NCBI RefSeq assembly: GCF_006715005.1
Contig: NZ_VFMJ01000001.1
Location: forward strand, 3,720,001-3,784,000
Length of the DNA: 64,000 bases
Direction: 5' to 3'
Source: Serratia marcescens
Lineage (GTDB): Bacteria; Pseudomonadota; Gammaproteobacteria; Enterobacterales; Enterobacteriaceae
The notes beneath the pieces were generated by a model. It had not been told where the DNA came from. It ran no database searches and saw only the letters and a program-made list of their open reading frames with translations. Below, piece by piece: positions 22,248 through 32,627 of this stretch. The position numbers were made by a program, and so were the translations under genes. Position 1 is the stretch's first letter, and every line of letters begins with the position of its first letter.

Positions 22248-22938
22248 AAAACTGACCTATCTGTATGAACACCTGCCGATGCGCTTTGATCTGCGCATTC
22301 AGCCGGGCGAGCGCGTCGCGGTGCTCGGCCCCAGCGGCGCCGGTAAAAGCACCCTGCTGAGTTTGATCGCCGGTTTTCTGCCGGCGGCCAGCGGCCGGCT
22401 GCTGCTGAACGGCGAGGACCACACCGCCACGCCGCCGGCCAAACGGCCGGTGTCGATGCTGTTTCAGGAAAACAACCTGTTCGCGCACCTGACGGTGGCG
22501 CAGAACATCGGGCTGGGGTTGGATCCCGGTCTGCGCTTGACTGAACAGCAGCGCCAACAGCGGGCGCATATCGCCCGTCAGGTCGGCCTGGAGGAACACC
22601 TGGAGCGCCTGCCATCGCAGCTTTCCGGCGGTCAGCGTCAGCGCGCCGCGCTGGCGCGCTGTTTGATTCGCCAACGGCCGATCCTGTTGCTCGACGAGCC
22701 CTTCTCGGCGCTCGATCCGGCGCTGCGCAACGAGATGCTGCAGCTGCTGCAGACGGTGTGCGAACAGCGCAACCTGACGCTGCTGATGGTGTCGCATAAC
22801 CTCGACGACGCCGCGCGCATCGCGCCGCGCACGCTGCTGGTGGTCGACGGGCGCATCTACTACGACGGCCCGACGCAGGCCCTGCTGGACGGCAGCGCGC
22901 CCGAAGCGCGCGTGCTGGGCATTTCGGGTAAAGCGTGA
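22234..22938 (+). CDS. thiQ: Thiamine/TPP ABC transporter ATPase
   Basis: A 234-residue ABC ATPase with Walker [10 protein letters not shown] (32-40), Q-loop FQENNLF, signature LSGGQRQR (about 128-135), Walker B ILLLDEP and the H-loop histidine in MVSHNL. It powers ThiBP uptake. It overlaps thiP by 14 bases and is the last thi gene; the ivbL leader of ilvBN follows about 100 bases on. Confidence 0.97.
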   Translation: MLTLEKLTYLYEHLPMRFDLRIQPGERVAVLGPSGAGKSTLLSLIAGFLPAASGRLLLNGEDHTATPPAKRPVSMLFQENNLFAHLTVAQNIGLGLDPGLRLTEQQRQQRAHIARQVGLEEHLERLPSQLSGGQRQRAALARCLIRQRPILLLDEPFSALDPALRNEMLQLLQTVCEQRNLTLLMVSHNLDDAARIAPRTLLVVDGRIYYDGPTQALLDGSAPEARVLGISGKA

Positions 22939-23041
22939 TCTGACGCGCGTTTTTTATGCTGCGCCAATAAACCTGTTGTGCGAATTTTGCGCCTGTGTTT
23001 TTATAAAAACCTGACTTTTTTTACTGATGATAAGGTTCCCT

Positions 23042-23140
23042 GTGATCGCATCCTCGCTGACTTCGACCCTACTAGTTACCGCGCTACCAGCCGCGGTGGT
23101 CGTCGTGCGTGTGGTGGTGGTCGTCGGCAATGCGCCGTAG
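23042..23140 (+). CDS. ivbL: ilvBN operon leader peptide IvbL
   Basis: A 32-residue peptide starting with GTG whose second half, PAAVVVVRVVVVVGNAP, reproduces the E. coli IvbL C-terminus residue for residue. The valine run (nine codons in ten) and upstream CTA CTA ... CTA leucine codons are the sensing codons; scarce Val- or Leu-tRNA stalls the ribosome and allows antitermination. It is preceded by AAGG and followed 26 bases later by the attenuator. Confidence 0.95.
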   Translation: MIASSLTSTLLVTALPAAVVVVRVVVVVGNAP

Positions 23141-23165
23141 GGTCCGAATCAACGCATCGATTCCC

Positions 23166-23204
23166 AAACCCCGCCGGCGCAAACCGGGCGGGGTTTCTTG
23201 TTTT
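23166..23204 (+). terminator. ilvBN attenuator
   Basis: A strong 10-bp stem (AAACCCCGCC at 23166-23175 and GGCGGGGTTT at 23187-23196) is followed by CTTGTTTT. It lies between ivbL and ilvB, as in the E. coli ilvBN leader. Confidence 0.9.
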
Positions 23205-23251
23205 AGCACCCTGCCCAGCAAAGCTCACCGGCCTTGAGAAAGGACAGGAAC

Positions 23252-24946
23252 ATGGCAACTTCGGGCACGCCTCAACCGAGCACCCGCTTCACCGGCGCAC
23301 AATTGATCGTTCATCTGCTGGAGCGTCAGGGCATCACCACCGTCGCCGGCATCCCCGGCGGCGCGGCGCTGCCGCTGTATGACGCGCTGAGCCAAAGCAC
23401 CCGCATTCACCACGTGCTGGCGCGCCACGAACAGGGCGCGGGCTTTATGGCGCAGGGCATGGCGCGCGCCAACGGCAAAGCGGCGGTGTGCATCGCTTCC
23501 AGCGGGCCGGGTGCCACTAACCTGGTCACCGCCATCGCCGACGCCAAGCTCGACTCCATTCCACTGGTGTGCATCACCGGTCAGGTGCCCTCCTCGATGA
23601 TCGGCACCGACGCCTTCCAGGAAGTGGACACCTACGGCATTTCCATCCCGATCACCAAGCACAACCATCTGGTGCGCGATATCCGCGAACTGCCGCAGGT
23701 GATCGGCGACGCGTTCCGCATCGCCGAATCCGGTCGCCCCGGCCCGGTCTGGATCGATGTGCCGAAAGACGTGCAAACCGCCACCATCACGCTGGAAGAG
23801 CTGCCGCCGATCGCCGTGCCGGACGCCGCTCCGAGCTTCGATCCGGCGCTGGTTTCGCAGGCCGCCGCGATGATCAATCAGGCGAAACGCCCGATCCTCT
23901 ACCTGGGCGGCGGCATCATCTGCGCCGACGCTCACCACCAGGCGCTGGAACTGGCTGAGCGCGCCGGTCTGCCTACCACCATGACGCTGATGGCGCTGGG
24001 GGCGATGCCGGTGGAACACCCGCTGTCGCTGGGCATGCTGGGCATGCACGCGGCGCGCAGCACCAATTTCATTCTGCAGGAGGCCGATCTGCTGATCGTG
24101 CTGGGCGCGCGCTTCGACGATCGGGCAATCGGCAAAACCGAGCAGTTCTGCCCTAACGCCGCCATCATTCACGTGGATATCGACCGCGCCGAGCTGGGCA
24201 AGGTCAAACAGGCCAACGTGGCGATCCATGCCGACGTCGGCCAGGTACTGCAACAGCTGCTGCCGCAGATCGACACGCAGCCGCGCAGCGCGTGGCTGAA
24301 CACGGTCAACGACCTGAAGCGCGAGTTCCCGTTCAACATGCCGAACGCCGACGATCCGCTGAGCCATTACGGCCTGGTGCTGGCCGCCGCGCGCTGCGTG
24401 GACGACAGCGCCATTATCACCACCGACGTGGGCCAGCATCAGATGTGGGTGGCGCAGGCCTATCCGCTGAGCCGGCCGCGCCAGTGGCTGACGTCGGGCG
24501 GCCTGGGCACCATGGGCTTCGGTCTGCCGGCGGCGATCGGTGCGGCGCTGGCGGAGCCCGAGCGTAAAGTGCTGTGCTTCTCCGGCGACGGTAGCCTGAT
24601 GATGAACATTCAGGAAATGGCCACCGCGGTCGAACACGATCTGGACGTGAAAATCATTTTGATGAACAACCAGGCGCTGGGGCTGGTGCACCAGCAGCAA
24701 ACCCTGTTCTACCAGCAGCGCATCTTCGCCGCCGCCTATCCGAAGCGCACCAACTTCCTGAAGATCGCCGCCGGATTCGGGCTGGATACCTGCGATCTGA
24801 ACGCCGCGGAAGATCCGCAGGCCGCACTGGCCGAAGCGATCCAACGCCCGGGTCCTTGCCTAATCCACGCGCTGATCGACATCAACGAAAAAGTGTTCCC
24901 GATGGTGCCGCCGGGCGCCGCCAACATCGACATGATTGGAGAATAA
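23252..24946 (+). CDS. ilvB: Acetolactate synthase I catalytic subunit
   Basis: A 564-residue TPP/FAD enzyme very close to E. coli IlvB (562). The cofactor-activating glutamate is E60 in LARHEQGAGF, and the TPP motif GDGSLMMNIQE...NN lies near the C-terminus. VDTYGISIPITKHN and the ending MVPPGAAN are typical of AHAS I. The ATG at 23252 (MATSGTPQPS) has AGGACAGGA upstream and matches E. coli; an earlier ATG six codons upstream is less likely. It is controlled by the ivbL attenuator and partners with ilvN. It is the second AHAS in this window. Confidence 0.97.
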   Translation: MATSGTPQPSTRFTGAQLIVHLLERQGITTVAGIPGGAALPLYDALSQSTRIHHVLARHEQGAGFMAQGMARANGKAAVCIASSGPGATNLVTAIADAKLDSIPLVCITGQVPSSMIGTDAFQEVDTYGISIPITKHNHLVRDIRELPQVIGDAFRIAESGRPGPVWIDVPKDVQTATITLEELPPIAVPDAAPSFDPALVSQAAAMINQAKRPILYLGGGIICADAHHQALELAERAGLPTTMTLMALGAMPVEHPLSLGMLGMHAARSTNFILQEADLLIVLGARFDDRAIGKTEQFCPNAAIIHVDIDRAELGKVKQANVAIHADVGQVLQQLLPQIDTQPRSAWLNTVNDLKREFPFNMPNADDPLSHYGLVLAAARCVDDSAIITTDVGQHQMWVAQAYPLSRPRQWLTSGGLGTMGFGLPAAIGAALAEPERKVLCFSGDGSLMMNIQEMATAVEHDLDVKIILMNNQALGLVHQQQTLFYQQRIFAAAYPKRTNFLKIAAGFGLDTCDLNAAEDPQAALAEAIQRPGPCLIHALIDINEKVFPMVPPGAANIDMIGE

Positions 24947-24949
24947 GCC

Positions 24950-25243
24950 ATGCTGCAACCACAAGATAAACCCCAGGTGATCCTGGAGCTGGCCGTGCGC
25001 AACCATCCCGGCGTCATGTCGCACGTTTGCGGGCTGTTCGCCCGCCGCGCGTTCAACGTCGAAGGCATTCTGTGTCTGCCGCTGAAGGACGGCCAGCAGA
25101 GCCGCATTTGGCTACTGGTCGCCGACGATCAGCGGCTGGAGCAAATGATAAGCCAGGTGGAAAAGCTGGAAGACGTGCTGCAGGTGAAGCGCCACAGCGA
25201 AGACGTGCGGGTATTTGAACAGCTGGAAGCGTTCTTCCAGTAA
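24950..25243 (+). CDS. ilvN: Acetolactate synthase I regulatory subunit
   Basis: A 97-residue single-ACT-domain small subunit, the short form typical of AHAS I (96 in E. coli). The valine-binding segment [20 protein letters not shown] and the [18 protein letters not shown] stretch are conserved. It starts three bases after the ilvB stop. It raises IlvB activity and confers valine inhibition. Confidence 0.96.
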   Translation: MLQPQDKPQVILELAVRNHPGVMSHVCGLFARRAFNVEGILCLPLKDGQQSRIWLLVADDQRLEQMISQVEKLEDVLQVKRHSEDVRVFEQLEAFFQ

Positions 25244-25249
25244 GGCAAA

Positions 25250-25268
25250 CGGGGGCTTACGCCCCCGC
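25250..25268. terminator. GC hairpin between convergent ilvN and dedA-family gene
   Basis: GGGGGC/GCCCCC arms with a TTAC loop lie between the two stop codons. There is no good U-tract on either strand, so only a weak bidirectional terminator is suggested. Confidence 0.45.
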
Positions 25269-25270
25269 AA

Positions 25271-26041
25271 TCATTGCCCGGACAGCACCTGCCACAACAG
25301 GTGCCGATACACCGGCATCAGCGGCTGCTGGCTCAGCAGATAGCCAACCGCCAGCGCCGCCAGCCAACTCACGGCGCACACCACGCGCAGCCGCAGCGGC
25401 GTCAGCCAACGGCTCAGCCGATCGGCGTTGCGTTTGCCCTCACGCCACCAGCGCCAGCTCAGCCACACCGCCAGCCAGAGGGTGAGCGCCGCAGCGAGCA
25501 GCAGCCACTTGAACATCGCGCTGTTGGCGCCGGCGGGAATGTCGATCGCCACGCCCGCCAAAATGCCGGGGAAGAAATAGACCGGCGGCCAGGTCAGGCA
25601 GCCGATGATGTTCGGCAGCGCGAACTTGTACGGCGGCAGATCGAGCATGCCGGCCACCATCGGCACCAGCGGGCGCGTCGGGCCAACGAAGCGGCCGATC
25701 AGAACGGTCGCCATGCTGTGCTGGTGCAAGGCGTGTTCGGTTTTGTCGAGCAGCGCTTTGTTCTTCTTCAGGAACGACCAGCGGTGCAAAGGCCCCTTAA
25801 AGGCGCGGCCGACGAAATAGGAGATCCAGTCGCCGAGCAGGCAGCCGACGATCCCCGCCGCCCAGGCGTAGTAAAAGTCCACTTTGCCGCTGCCGATCAG
25901 CGCGCCGATGCTGGCCATCATCACCGTGCCGGGCAGCAGCAGCCCCACCAGCGCCAACGACTCGAGAAAAGCGACCAGCAGAACGACCATCAGGGTGAAA
26001 GCCAGGGACTGGGTGATCAAATCTTGTAAATAGGCTTCCAT
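25271..26041 (-). CDS. yabI: DedA-family inner-membrane protein (YabI-like)
   Basis: A 256-residue DedA/SNARE-associated-domain protein. It has the family motif ESLALVGLLLPGTVMM near residue 27, GDWISYFVGR at about 70-79 and the conserved FVGPTRPLVPMVAGM at about 118-132; several membrane segments extend to a hydrophobic C-terminus. DedA proteins are implicated in lipid (undecaprenyl-phosphate/phospholipid) flipping and membrane homeostasis and are partly redundant. It sits next to thiQ in E. coli; here ilvBN lies between them. Confidence 0.88.
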   Translation of the reverse strand: MEAYLQDLITQSLAFTLMVVLLVAFLESLALVGLLLPGTVMMASIGALIGSGKVDFYYAWAAGIVGCLLGDWISYFVGRAFKGPLHRWSFLKKNKALLDKTEHALHQHSMATVLIGRFVGPTRPLVPMVAGMLDLPPYKFALPNIIGCLTWPPVYFFPGILAGVAIDIPAGANSAMFKWLLLAAALTLWLAVWLSWRWWREGKRNADRLSRWLTPLRLRVVCAVSWLAALAVGYLLSQQPLMPVYRHLLWQVLSGQ

Positions 26042-26156
26042 TACACCTCTGCAGATTATTCGGCCAAACGGGGCGGAGGATTTTCCAGTGCCGCCGCAGA
26101 CGAGTCAATCGATGAATTGTATGCGTATTTGGCAGCGCCGTACGCCGATGGACAAT

Positions 26157-26176
26157 GACTGTATAAAAACACATAC
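26157..26176 (+). promoter_or_regulatory. LexA-like box upstream of polB
   Basis: GACTGTATAAAAACACATAC has the CTGT-N8-ACAx layout of a LexA operator and matches the E. coli polB box except that the second half is ACAT rather than ACAG. It lies about 80 bases before the polB ATG. Retained SOS control is likely, perhaps with weaker repression. Confidence 0.6.
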
Positions 26177-26255
26177 TATAATTTATCTATATTAGCGCCA
26201 AAACCGACATCTCGCTGAATGTCGCGCACGCCGCCCGGCCGAAGACGAAGGGGTT

Positions 26256-28622
26256 ATGACAGCACTGCAACAGGGTTTCCTGCTCACTCGCCACTGGCGC
26301 GACACGCCCGCCGGCACCGAGGTCGAATTTTGGCTGGCGACCGACGCAGGCCCGCGTCAACTGCGCCTGCCGCCGCAAACCTCGGTGGCGTTTATCCCCG
26401 CCGAACAAAGGCAGCGCGCGGAACTGCTGCTGCGTGAAGAACGGCAAGTCGAACTGAAACCGCTGGCACTGACGGATTTTCACCACCGCCCAATGCTGGG
26501 GTTGTACTGCCGCCAGCACCGTCAGCTCATCAAGCTGGAAAAGCTGCTGCGGGAAGGCGGCGTTGCGGTCTATGAAGCCGACGTTCGCCCGCCCGAGCGC
26601 TACCTGATGGAACGCTTCATCACCGCGCCGGTGTGGTTCAACGGCCAGGACAACGGCGATGGGCCGTTGCTCAGCGGCCAGATGAAGCCGGCGCCGGACT
26701 ACCGCCCGACGCTCAGGCTGGTGTCGCTGGATATCGAAACCACCGCCCACGGCGAGCTTTACTCCATCGCGCTGGAAGGCTGTGGCCAGCGGCAGGTCTA
26801 CATGTTGGGGCCGGCCAACGGCGGCGATGAGCCGCTGGATTTCGATTTGGAATACTGCGCCAGCCGCCCTCAGCTGCTGGAACGGTTGAACGCGTGGCTG
26901 GAGCGCCACGATCCCGACGCCATCATCGGCTGGAACCTGGTGCAGTTCGATCTGCGAGTACTGCAAAAGCACGCCGAACGCTACCAAATCCCGCTGCGGC
27001 TGGGGCGTGGCGGCAACCTGCTGGAGTGGCGCGAGCACGGCTTCAAGCAGAATCACTTTTTCGCCGCCGCCGCCGGCCGCCTGATCATCGACGGCATCGA
27101 GGCGCTGAAATCCGCCACCTGGAACTTTCCTTCCTTCAGCCTGGAATACGTTTCGCAGGCGCTGCTGGGCGAAGGCAAGGCGATCGACAACCCTTATCAG
27201 CGCATGGCGGAGATCGACCGACGCTTCGCCGAAGACAAGCCGGCGCTGGCCCGCTACAACCTGAAGGACTGCGAGCTGGTGACGCGCATCTTCGCCAAGG
27301 CCGATCTGCTCAACTTCCTGCTGGAGCGCGCCACCGTCACCGGGCTGGCGGCCGATCGCAGCGGCGGATCGGTGGCGGCCTTCAGCCACCTCTATATGCC
27401 GCGCATGCATCGCCTGGGCTTTGTCGCCCCCAACCTTGGCGAACAGCCGGAGGAGCACAGCCCCGGCGGCTTCGTGATGGACTCCCAGCCCGGCCTGTAC
27501 GATTCGGTGCTGGTACTGGACTATAAAAGTCTGTACCCGTCGATCATCCGCACCTTCCTGATCGATCCGGTCGGGTTGGTGGAAGGCATGCGCCACCCCA
27601 GCGACGCCGATTCGGTGCCCGGCTTTCGCAACGCCCGTTTCTCGCGCAACAAACACTGCCTGCCGGCGATCGTCGAACAGATCTGGCAGGGGCGCGAGGC
27701 CGCCAAGCGCCAGCACAACAAGCCCCTGTCGCAGGCGTTGAAGATCATCATGAACGCGCTGTACGGCGTGCTGGGATCGAGCGGCTGCCGCTTCTTCGAT
27801 CCGCGGCTGGCGTCGTCGATCACTCTGCGCGGCCACGAGATCATGCGCCAAACCCGCGAGCTGATCGAAGCCGATGGCTATCAGGTGATTTACGGCGACA
27901 CCGACTCCACCTTCGTGTGGCTGAAACAGCCGCATGACGAGCAGCAGGCCGCGCAGATCGGCCGGGCGCTGGTGCAACGGGTCAACGCCTGGTGGCAGCA
28001 GCATCTGCAGCAGCAGTTCGGGCTGGAGAACGCGCTGGAGCTGGAGTTCGAAACCCACTATTCCCGCTTCCTGATGCCGACCATTCGCGGCGCCGAACAG
28101 GGCAGCAAGAAACGCTACGCCGGCCTGATCGCGCGTGCCGACGGCCAGGAAGAAATGGTGTACAAAGGCCTGGAAACGGTGCGCACCGACTGGACGCCGC
28201 TGGCGCAGGAGTTCCAGCAGCAGCTCTATCAGCGCATCTTCAAACGGCAACCCTACCAGGACTACGTGCGCGACTACGTCGGCAAAACCCTGAACGGCGA
28301 CTTCGACGATCAGCTGGTGTACCGCAAACGGCTGCGCAGGAAACTCGACGACTATCAGCGCAACGTGCCGCCGCACGCCCGCGCCGCGCGCATCGCCGAC
28401 GACTACAACCGCAGCCAGGGGCGGCCGCTGCAGTATCAGAACGGCGGCTGGATCAGCTATGTGATGACCGTCGCCGGGCCGGAACCACTGGAAACCCGCC
28501 ATTCGCCCATCGACTATCAGCATTACCTCGAACGCCAGCTGCAACCGGTGGCAGACGCTATACTCCCTTTCTTGCACGACGATTTCACTACGCTGGTCAC
28601 CGGGCAGATGGGGCTGTTTTGA
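26256..28622 (+). CDS. polB: DNA polymerase II
   Basis: A 788-residue family-B polymerase (783 in E. coli). The DEDD 3'-5' exonuclease has [13 protein letters not shown] (Exo I, about 160), [12 protein letters not shown] (Exo II) and YNLKDCELV (Exo III); polymerase motif A is [13 protein letters not shown] and motif [11 protein letters not shown]. Both metal-binding aspartates are present, so replication restart and translesion activity should be intact. A LexA-like box lies upstream. It reads divergently from the dedA-family gene and is followed by rapA, as in E. coli minus the ara genes. Confidence 0.97.
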   Translation: MTALQQGFLLTRHWRDTPAGTEVEFWLATDAGPRQLRLPPQTSVAFIPAEQRQRAELLLREERQVELKPLALTDFHHRPMLGLYCRQHRQLIKLEKLLREGGVAVYEADVRPPERYLMERFITAPVWFNGQDNGDGPLLSGQMKPAPDYRPTLRLVSLDIETTAHGELYSIALEGCGQRQVYMLGPANGGDEPLDFDLEYCASRPQLLERLNAWLERHDPDAIIGWNLVQFDLRVLQKHAERYQIPLRLGRGGNLLEWREHGFKQNHFFAAAAGRLIIDGIEALKSATWNFPSFSLEYVSQALLGEGKAIDNPYQRMAEIDRRFAEDKPALARYNLKDCELVTRIFAKADLLNFLLERATVTGLAADRSGGSVAAFSHLYMPRMHRLGFVAPNLGEQPEEHSPGGFVMDSQPGLYDSVLVLDYKSLYPSIIRTFLIDPVGLVEGMRHPSDADSVPGFRNARFSRNKHCLPAIVEQIWQGREAAKRQHNKPLSQALKIIMNALYGVLGSSGCRFFDPRLASSITLRGHEIMRQTRELIEADGYQVIYGDTDSTFVWLKQPHDEQQAAQIGRALVQRVNAWWQQHLQQQFGLENALELEFETHYSRFLMPTIRGAEQGSKKRYAGLIARADGQEEMVYKGLETVRTDWTPLAQEFQQQLYQRIFKRQPYQDYVRDYVGKTLNGDFDDQLVYRKRLRRKLDDYQRNVPPHARAARIADDYNRSQGRPLQYQNGGWISYVMTVAGPEPLETRHSPIDYQHYLERQLQPVADAILPFLHDDFTTLVTGQMGLF

Positions 28623-28869
28623 GATTGCGCCAGGTTAAGAAAAATCATCCGGTTTTGCAGGTGACGAACGCGCCGCCTTCCATTACCATAGCGCCCTTCC
28701 CAAAACTGAACCACGCTTAGCCCTGCCGTCTCGCGACGTCTGCATGGCGTGAACGGCTATTGCCCGTCAAATTTAAAACAAACCGGGATTAGCAGACGTT
28801 CAGTACAGGTGCCGCGGCCCTTCCCGCCCGGTAACAAGACTTACTTACAAAGAATCGAGCCGACAATAT

Positions 28870-31776
28870 ATGCCTTTTACTCTTGGTCAACGCTGGATCA
28901 GCGATACGGAAAGCGAATTAGGACTGGGCACCGTCGTGGCGCTGGACGCGCGCATGGTTACCCTGCTTTTCCCCGCCACCGGTGAAAACCGCCTCTATGC
29001 CAGAAATGATTCGCCGATCACCCGCGTGATGTTCAACCCGGGCGATACCGTCAGCAGCCACGAGGGATGGCAGCTGCAGGTGGAAGAGGTGAAAGAGGAA
29101 AACGGTCTGTTGACCTATATCGGCACCCGCCAGGACACCCAGGAAGGCGGCGTGGCGATGCGCGAAGTGCTGCTGGACAGCAAGCTGACCTTCAGCAAAC
29201 CGCAGGATCGCCTGTTCGCCGGCCAGATCGACCGCATGGACCGTTTCGCGCTGCGTTTCCGCGCGCGCAAATACCAGAGCGAGCAGTATCGGCTGCCGTT
29301 CGCCGGCCTGCGCGGCATGCGCGCCAGCCTGATCCCGCACCAGTTGCACATCGCCCATGAAGTCGGTCAGCGTCATGCGCCGCGCGTCCTGCTGGCAGAC
29401 GAAGTCGGCCTCGGTAAAACCATCGAAGCCGGCATGATCATCCACCAGCAGTTGCTGGCGGGCCGCGCCGAACGCGTGTTGATCGTGGTGCCGGAAACGC
29501 TGCAGCACCAGTGGCTGGTGGAGATGATGCGCCGCTTCAACCTCTACTTCTCGCTGTTCGACGACAGCCGCTACGCCGAAGCCAAGCTCGACAGCAGCAA
29601 CCCGTTCGAAACCGAACAGCTGGTGACCTGCTCGCTGGACTTCGTGCGCCGCAACAAGCAGCGCCTGGAAGAGCTGGCGGACGCCCAGTGGGATCTGCTG
29701 GTGGTCGACGAAGCGCACCACCTGGCCTGGAGCGAAGAAGCGCCGAGCCGCGAATATCAGGTGATCGAACAGCTGGCCGAGCATATCCCCGGCGTGCTGC
29801 TGCTGACCGCCACCCCGGAACAGCTGGGCCAACAGAGCCACTTTGCGCGCCTGCGCCTGCTCGATCCAAATCGTTTCCATGACTACGGCGAGTTCGTTGC
29901 CGAGCAGCAAAAATATCGCCCGGTGGCCGACGCCGTCACCCTGCTGCTGAGCGGTGAGCGCCTGACCGACGACAAATTGAACCTGCTGGGCGAGCTGATC
30001 GACGAGCAGGACATCGAACCGCTGCTCAAAGCCGCCAACAGCGAAGGTGACAACGCCGAGCAGGCGCGCCAAGAGCTGGTTTCCATGCTGATGGATCGCC
30101 ACGGCACCAGCCGCGTGCTGTTCCGCAACACCCGTAACGGCGTGAAGGGCTTCCCGCACCGCAACCTGCACCAGATCAAGCTGCCGCTGCCGACCCAGTA
30201 TCAGACCGCGATCAAAGTCTCCGGCATCATGGGCGCCAAGAAGTCCGTCGAAGCACGCGCGCGCGACATGCTGTACCCGGAGCAGATTTATCAGGAGTTC
30301 GAGGGCGAAAACGCCACCTGGTGGAACTTCGACCCGCGCGTCGAGTGGCTGCTGGACTACCTGCTGGCCAACCGTAACGAAAAAGTGCTGGTGATCTGCG
30401 CCAAGGCCGACACCGCGCTGCAGCTGGAGCAGGTACTGCGCGAGCGTGAAGCGATCCGCGCCGCCGTGTTCCACGAAGGGCTGTCGATCATCGAGCGCGA
30501 CCGAGCCGCCGCCTACTTCGCCTCCGAAGAAGAAGGCGCACAGGTGCTGCTGTGTTCCGAGATCGGCTCCGAAGGCCGCAACTTCCAGTTCGCCAGCCAG
30601 CTGGTGATGTTCGATCTGCCGTTCAACCCGGATCTGCTGGAGCAGCGTATCGGCCGTCTGGATCGTATCGGTCAGATGCACGATATCCAAATCATGGTGC
30701 CTTACCTGGAGCACACCGCGCAGGCGGTGCTGGGCCGTTGGTTCCACGAGGGTCTGGATGCCTTCGAACACACCTGCCCGACCGGCCGCACCATCTACGA
30801 CAGCTGCTACGAGCAGTTGATCGGCTATCTGGCCGCGCCGACCGAGCAGGAAGGCTTCGACGAATTCATCCATGCCTGCCGCCAGCAGCACGATCAGTTG
30901 AAAGCGCAGCTGGAACAGGGCCGCGACCGGCTGCTGGAGATGCACTCCAACGGCGGCGACAAGGCCCAGGCGCTGGCCGCCGCCATCGCCGAGCAGGATA
31001 ACGACGTCAATCTGGTGGGCTTCGCGCTCAACCTGTTCGACATCGTCGGCATCAATCAGGAAGACCGCAGCGACAGCCTGATCGTGCTGACGCCGTCCGA
31101 TCATATGCTGGTGCCGGACTTCCCTGGCCTGCCGCAGGACGGCTGCACCGTCACCTTCGACCGCGATCAGGCGCTGTCGCGCGAAGATGCGCAGTTCGTC
31201 AGCTGGGAACACCCGATCATCCGCAACGGCCTGGATCTGATCCTCTCCGGCGATACCGGCAGCTGCGCGGTGTCCCTGTTGAAAAACAAAGCGTTACCGG
31301 TTGGCACTCTGCTGGTTGAACTGGTGTACGTGGTGGAAGCCCAGGCGCCGAAGCACCTGCAGCTGACCCGCTTCCTGCCGCCGACGCCGATCCGCATGCT
31401 GATGGACCGCAAGGGCACCAACCTGGCGGCGCAGGTCGAGTTCGAAAGCTTCAACCGCCAGTTGAACGCGGTCAACCGCCACACCTCCAGCAAGCTGGTC
31501 AACGCCGTGCAGCAAGATGTGCACGCCATGCTGCAGCAGGCGGAAAGCCTGGTGGAAGCGCAGGCACGCACGCTTATCGAACAGGCGAAGCAAGAGGCGG
31601 ACGACAAGCTGAGCGCCGAACTGGCGCGTCTGGAAGCGCTGAAGGCGGTCAACCCGAACATCCGCGACGACGAAGTCGAAACGCTGGAGTTCAACCGCCG
31701 TCAGGTGTTGGCTAACCTCAATGAAGCCGGCTGGCGCCTGGACGCCATTCGTCTGGTGGTGGTCACCCACCAGTAA
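28870..31776 (+). CDS. rapA: RNA polymerase-associated SWI2/SNF2 ATPase RapA
   Basis: A 968-residue protein, identical in length to E. coli RapA (HepA). N-terminal Tudor-like domains (about 1-110) are followed by the ATPase core, with Walker [14 protein letters not shown] (about 174-186), [10 protein letters not shown] (DEAH box, about 279) and helicase motifs [11 protein letters not shown] and [13 protein letters not shown]. RapA recycles stalled RNA polymerase after termination. The upstream 250 bases hold no gene. Confidence 0.97.
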   Translation: MPFTLGQRWISDTESELGLGTVVALDARMVTLLFPATGENRLYARNDSPITRVMFNPGDTVSSHEGWQLQVEEVKEENGLLTYIGTRQDTQEGGVAMREVLLDSKLTFSKPQDRLFAGQIDRMDRFALRFRARKYQSEQYRLPFAGLRGMRASLIPHQLHIAHEVGQRHAPRVLLADEVGLGKTIEAGMIIHQQLLAGRAERVLIVVPETLQHQWLVEMMRRFNLYFSLFDDSRYAEAKLDSSNPFETEQLVTCSLDFVRRNKQRLEELADAQWDLLVVDEAHHLAWSEEAPSREYQVIEQLAEHIPGVLLLTATPEQLGQQSHFARLRLLDPNRFHDYGEFVAEQQKYRPVADAVTLLLSGERLTDDKLNLLGELIDEQDIEPLLKAANSEGDNAEQARQELVSMLMDRHGTSRVLFRNTRNGVKGFPHRNLHQIKLPLPTQYQTAIKVSGIMGAKKSVEARARDMLYPEQIYQEFEGENATWWNFDPRVEWLLDYLLANRNEKVLVICAKADTALQLEQVLREREAIRAAVFHEGLSIIERDRAAAYFASEEEGAQVLLCSEIGSEGRNFQFASQLVMFDLPFNPDLLEQRIGRLDRIGQMHDIQIMVPYLEHTAQAVLGRWFHEGLDAFEHTCPTGRTIYDSCYEQLIGYLAAPTEQEGFDEFIHACRQQHDQLKAQLEQGRDRLLEMHSNGGDKAQALAAAIAEQDNDVNLVGFALNLFDIVGINQEDRSDSLIVLTPSDHMLVPDFPGLPQDGCTVTFDRDQALSREDAQFVSWEHPIIRNGLDLILSGDTGSCAVSLLKNKALPVGTLLVELVYVVEAQAPKHLQLTRFLPPTPIRMLMDRKGTNLAAQVEFESFNRQLNAVNRHTSSKLVNAVQQDVHAMLQQAESLVEAQARTLIEQAKQEADDKLSAELARLEALKAVNPNIRDDEVETLEFNRRQVLANLNEAGWRLDAIRLVVVTHQ

Positions 31777-31787
31777 CCGGCGCGATG

Positions 31788-31809
31788 CGGGGAGACCACC
31801 GTCTCCCCG
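31788..31809 (+). terminator. Hairpin between rapA and rluA
   Basis: CGGGGAGAC / GTCTCCCCG arms with a CACC loop begin 12 bases after the rapA stop. Only TTCGGCCCTTTT follows, so it may be a partial terminator or attenuator, with some transcription reaching rluA 25 bases on. Confidence 0.5.
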
Positions 31810-31833
31810 TTCGGCCCTTTTCGCGGAGCCAAG

Positions 31834-32484
31834 ATGGAACCCTACAATCCCCCGCAGGACCCGCTGCACATCCTGTATCAGGATGAACACATCATGGTGG
31901 TCAACAAGCCGAGCGGCTTGCTGTCGGTGCCCGGCCGCGCGCCGGAAAACAAAGACAGCCTGATGACCCGCATTCAGGCCGATCACCCGGCCGCCGAATC
32001 GGTGCACCGGCTGGATATGGCCACCAGCGGGGTGATCGTGGTGGCGCTCAACAAGGCCGCCGAGCGTGAGTTGAAGCGTCAGTTTCGCGAACGCGAACCG
32101 AAGAAATCCTATATCGCCCGCGTTTGGGGGCATATGGCGCATGACGAAGGGTTGGTGGACTTGCCGCTGATCTGCGATTGGCCGAACCGGCCGCTGCAGA
32201 AGGTCTGTTTTGACACCGGCAAAGCGGCGCAAACGGAATATCGGGTGCTGTCGCGCGACGCCGACGGCAGCACCCGCGTGAAGCTAACGCCGATCACCGG
32301 CCGCTCGCATCAGCTGCGGGTGCACATGCTGGCGCTGGGACACCCGATCCTCGGCGACGGTTTCTATGCCCCGCCGGAAGCCAAAGCGATGGCGCCACGG
32401 CTGCAGCTGCACGCGCAGGAGCTGCGCATCACCCACCCCGCTTTCCAGACGCCGATGCACTTTCGCGCCGAGCCGGATTTCTGA
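31834..32484 (+). CDS. rluA: Dual-specificity 23S rRNA/tRNA pseudouridine synthase RluA
   Basis: A 216-residue pseudouridine synthase with the catalytic motif HRLDMATSG, where D61 is the nucleophile, and the C-terminal ITGRSHQLRVHM element. RluA modifies U746 of 23S rRNA and U32 of several tRNAs in the cytoplasm. It follows rapA as in E. coli, and its length is that of the family (219 in E. coli). The N-terminal motif HILYQDEHIMVVNKPSG is conserved. Confidence 0.96.
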   Translation: MEPYNPPQDPLHILYQDEHIMVVNKPSGLLSVPGRAPENKDSLMTRIQADHPAAESVHRLDMATSGVIVVALNKAAERELKRQFREREPKKSYIARVWGHMAHDEGLVDLPLICDWPNRPLQKVCFDTGKAAQTEYRVLSRDADGSTRVKLTPITGRSHQLRVHMLALGHPILGDGFYAPPEAKAMAPRLQLHAQELRITHPAFQTPMHFRAEPDF

Positions 32485-32499
32485 GCCCATCACTCAGGG

Positions 32500-32625
32500 A
32501 TACCCTAAATAATTCGAGTTGCAGGAAGGCGGCAACTAAGCGCAGCCCCGGGAGCGTACAAAAAGTACGTGACCGGGGTAAGCGCGGGCAGCCAACACAC
32601 CTGCGGCTCGAAGTATGACGGGTAT
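32500..32625. repeat. ERIC element
   Basis: A 126-bp imperfect palindrome with near-symmetric ends (ATACCCTAAAT... and ...TATGACGGGTAT). It contains AAGTACGTGACCGGGG followed by TAAGCG, matching the ERIC core. It fills the gap between convergent rluA and djlA, the usual setting, and probably forms a long hairpin in the mRNA. No target-site duplication is obvious. Confidence 0.9.
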
Positions 32626-32627
32626 CG

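Noticed and set aside
23225-24844. 539-codon leftward open frame opposite ilvB, and the similar one opposite ilvI (3790-5427)
   Set aside because: Both mirror a TPP-enzyme gene, and their similarity to each other follows from ilvB/ilvI homology rather than from real genes.
26187-28577. 796-codon leftward open frame opposite polB
   Set aside because: It is the antisense of a complete, motif-bearing polB. High G+C with third-position bias opens the complementary frame; the translation is His/Gln/Arg/Val-rich without family motifs.
28918-31212. 764-codon leftward open frame opposite rapA
   Set aside because: Antisense shadow of rapA with the same compositional artefact.
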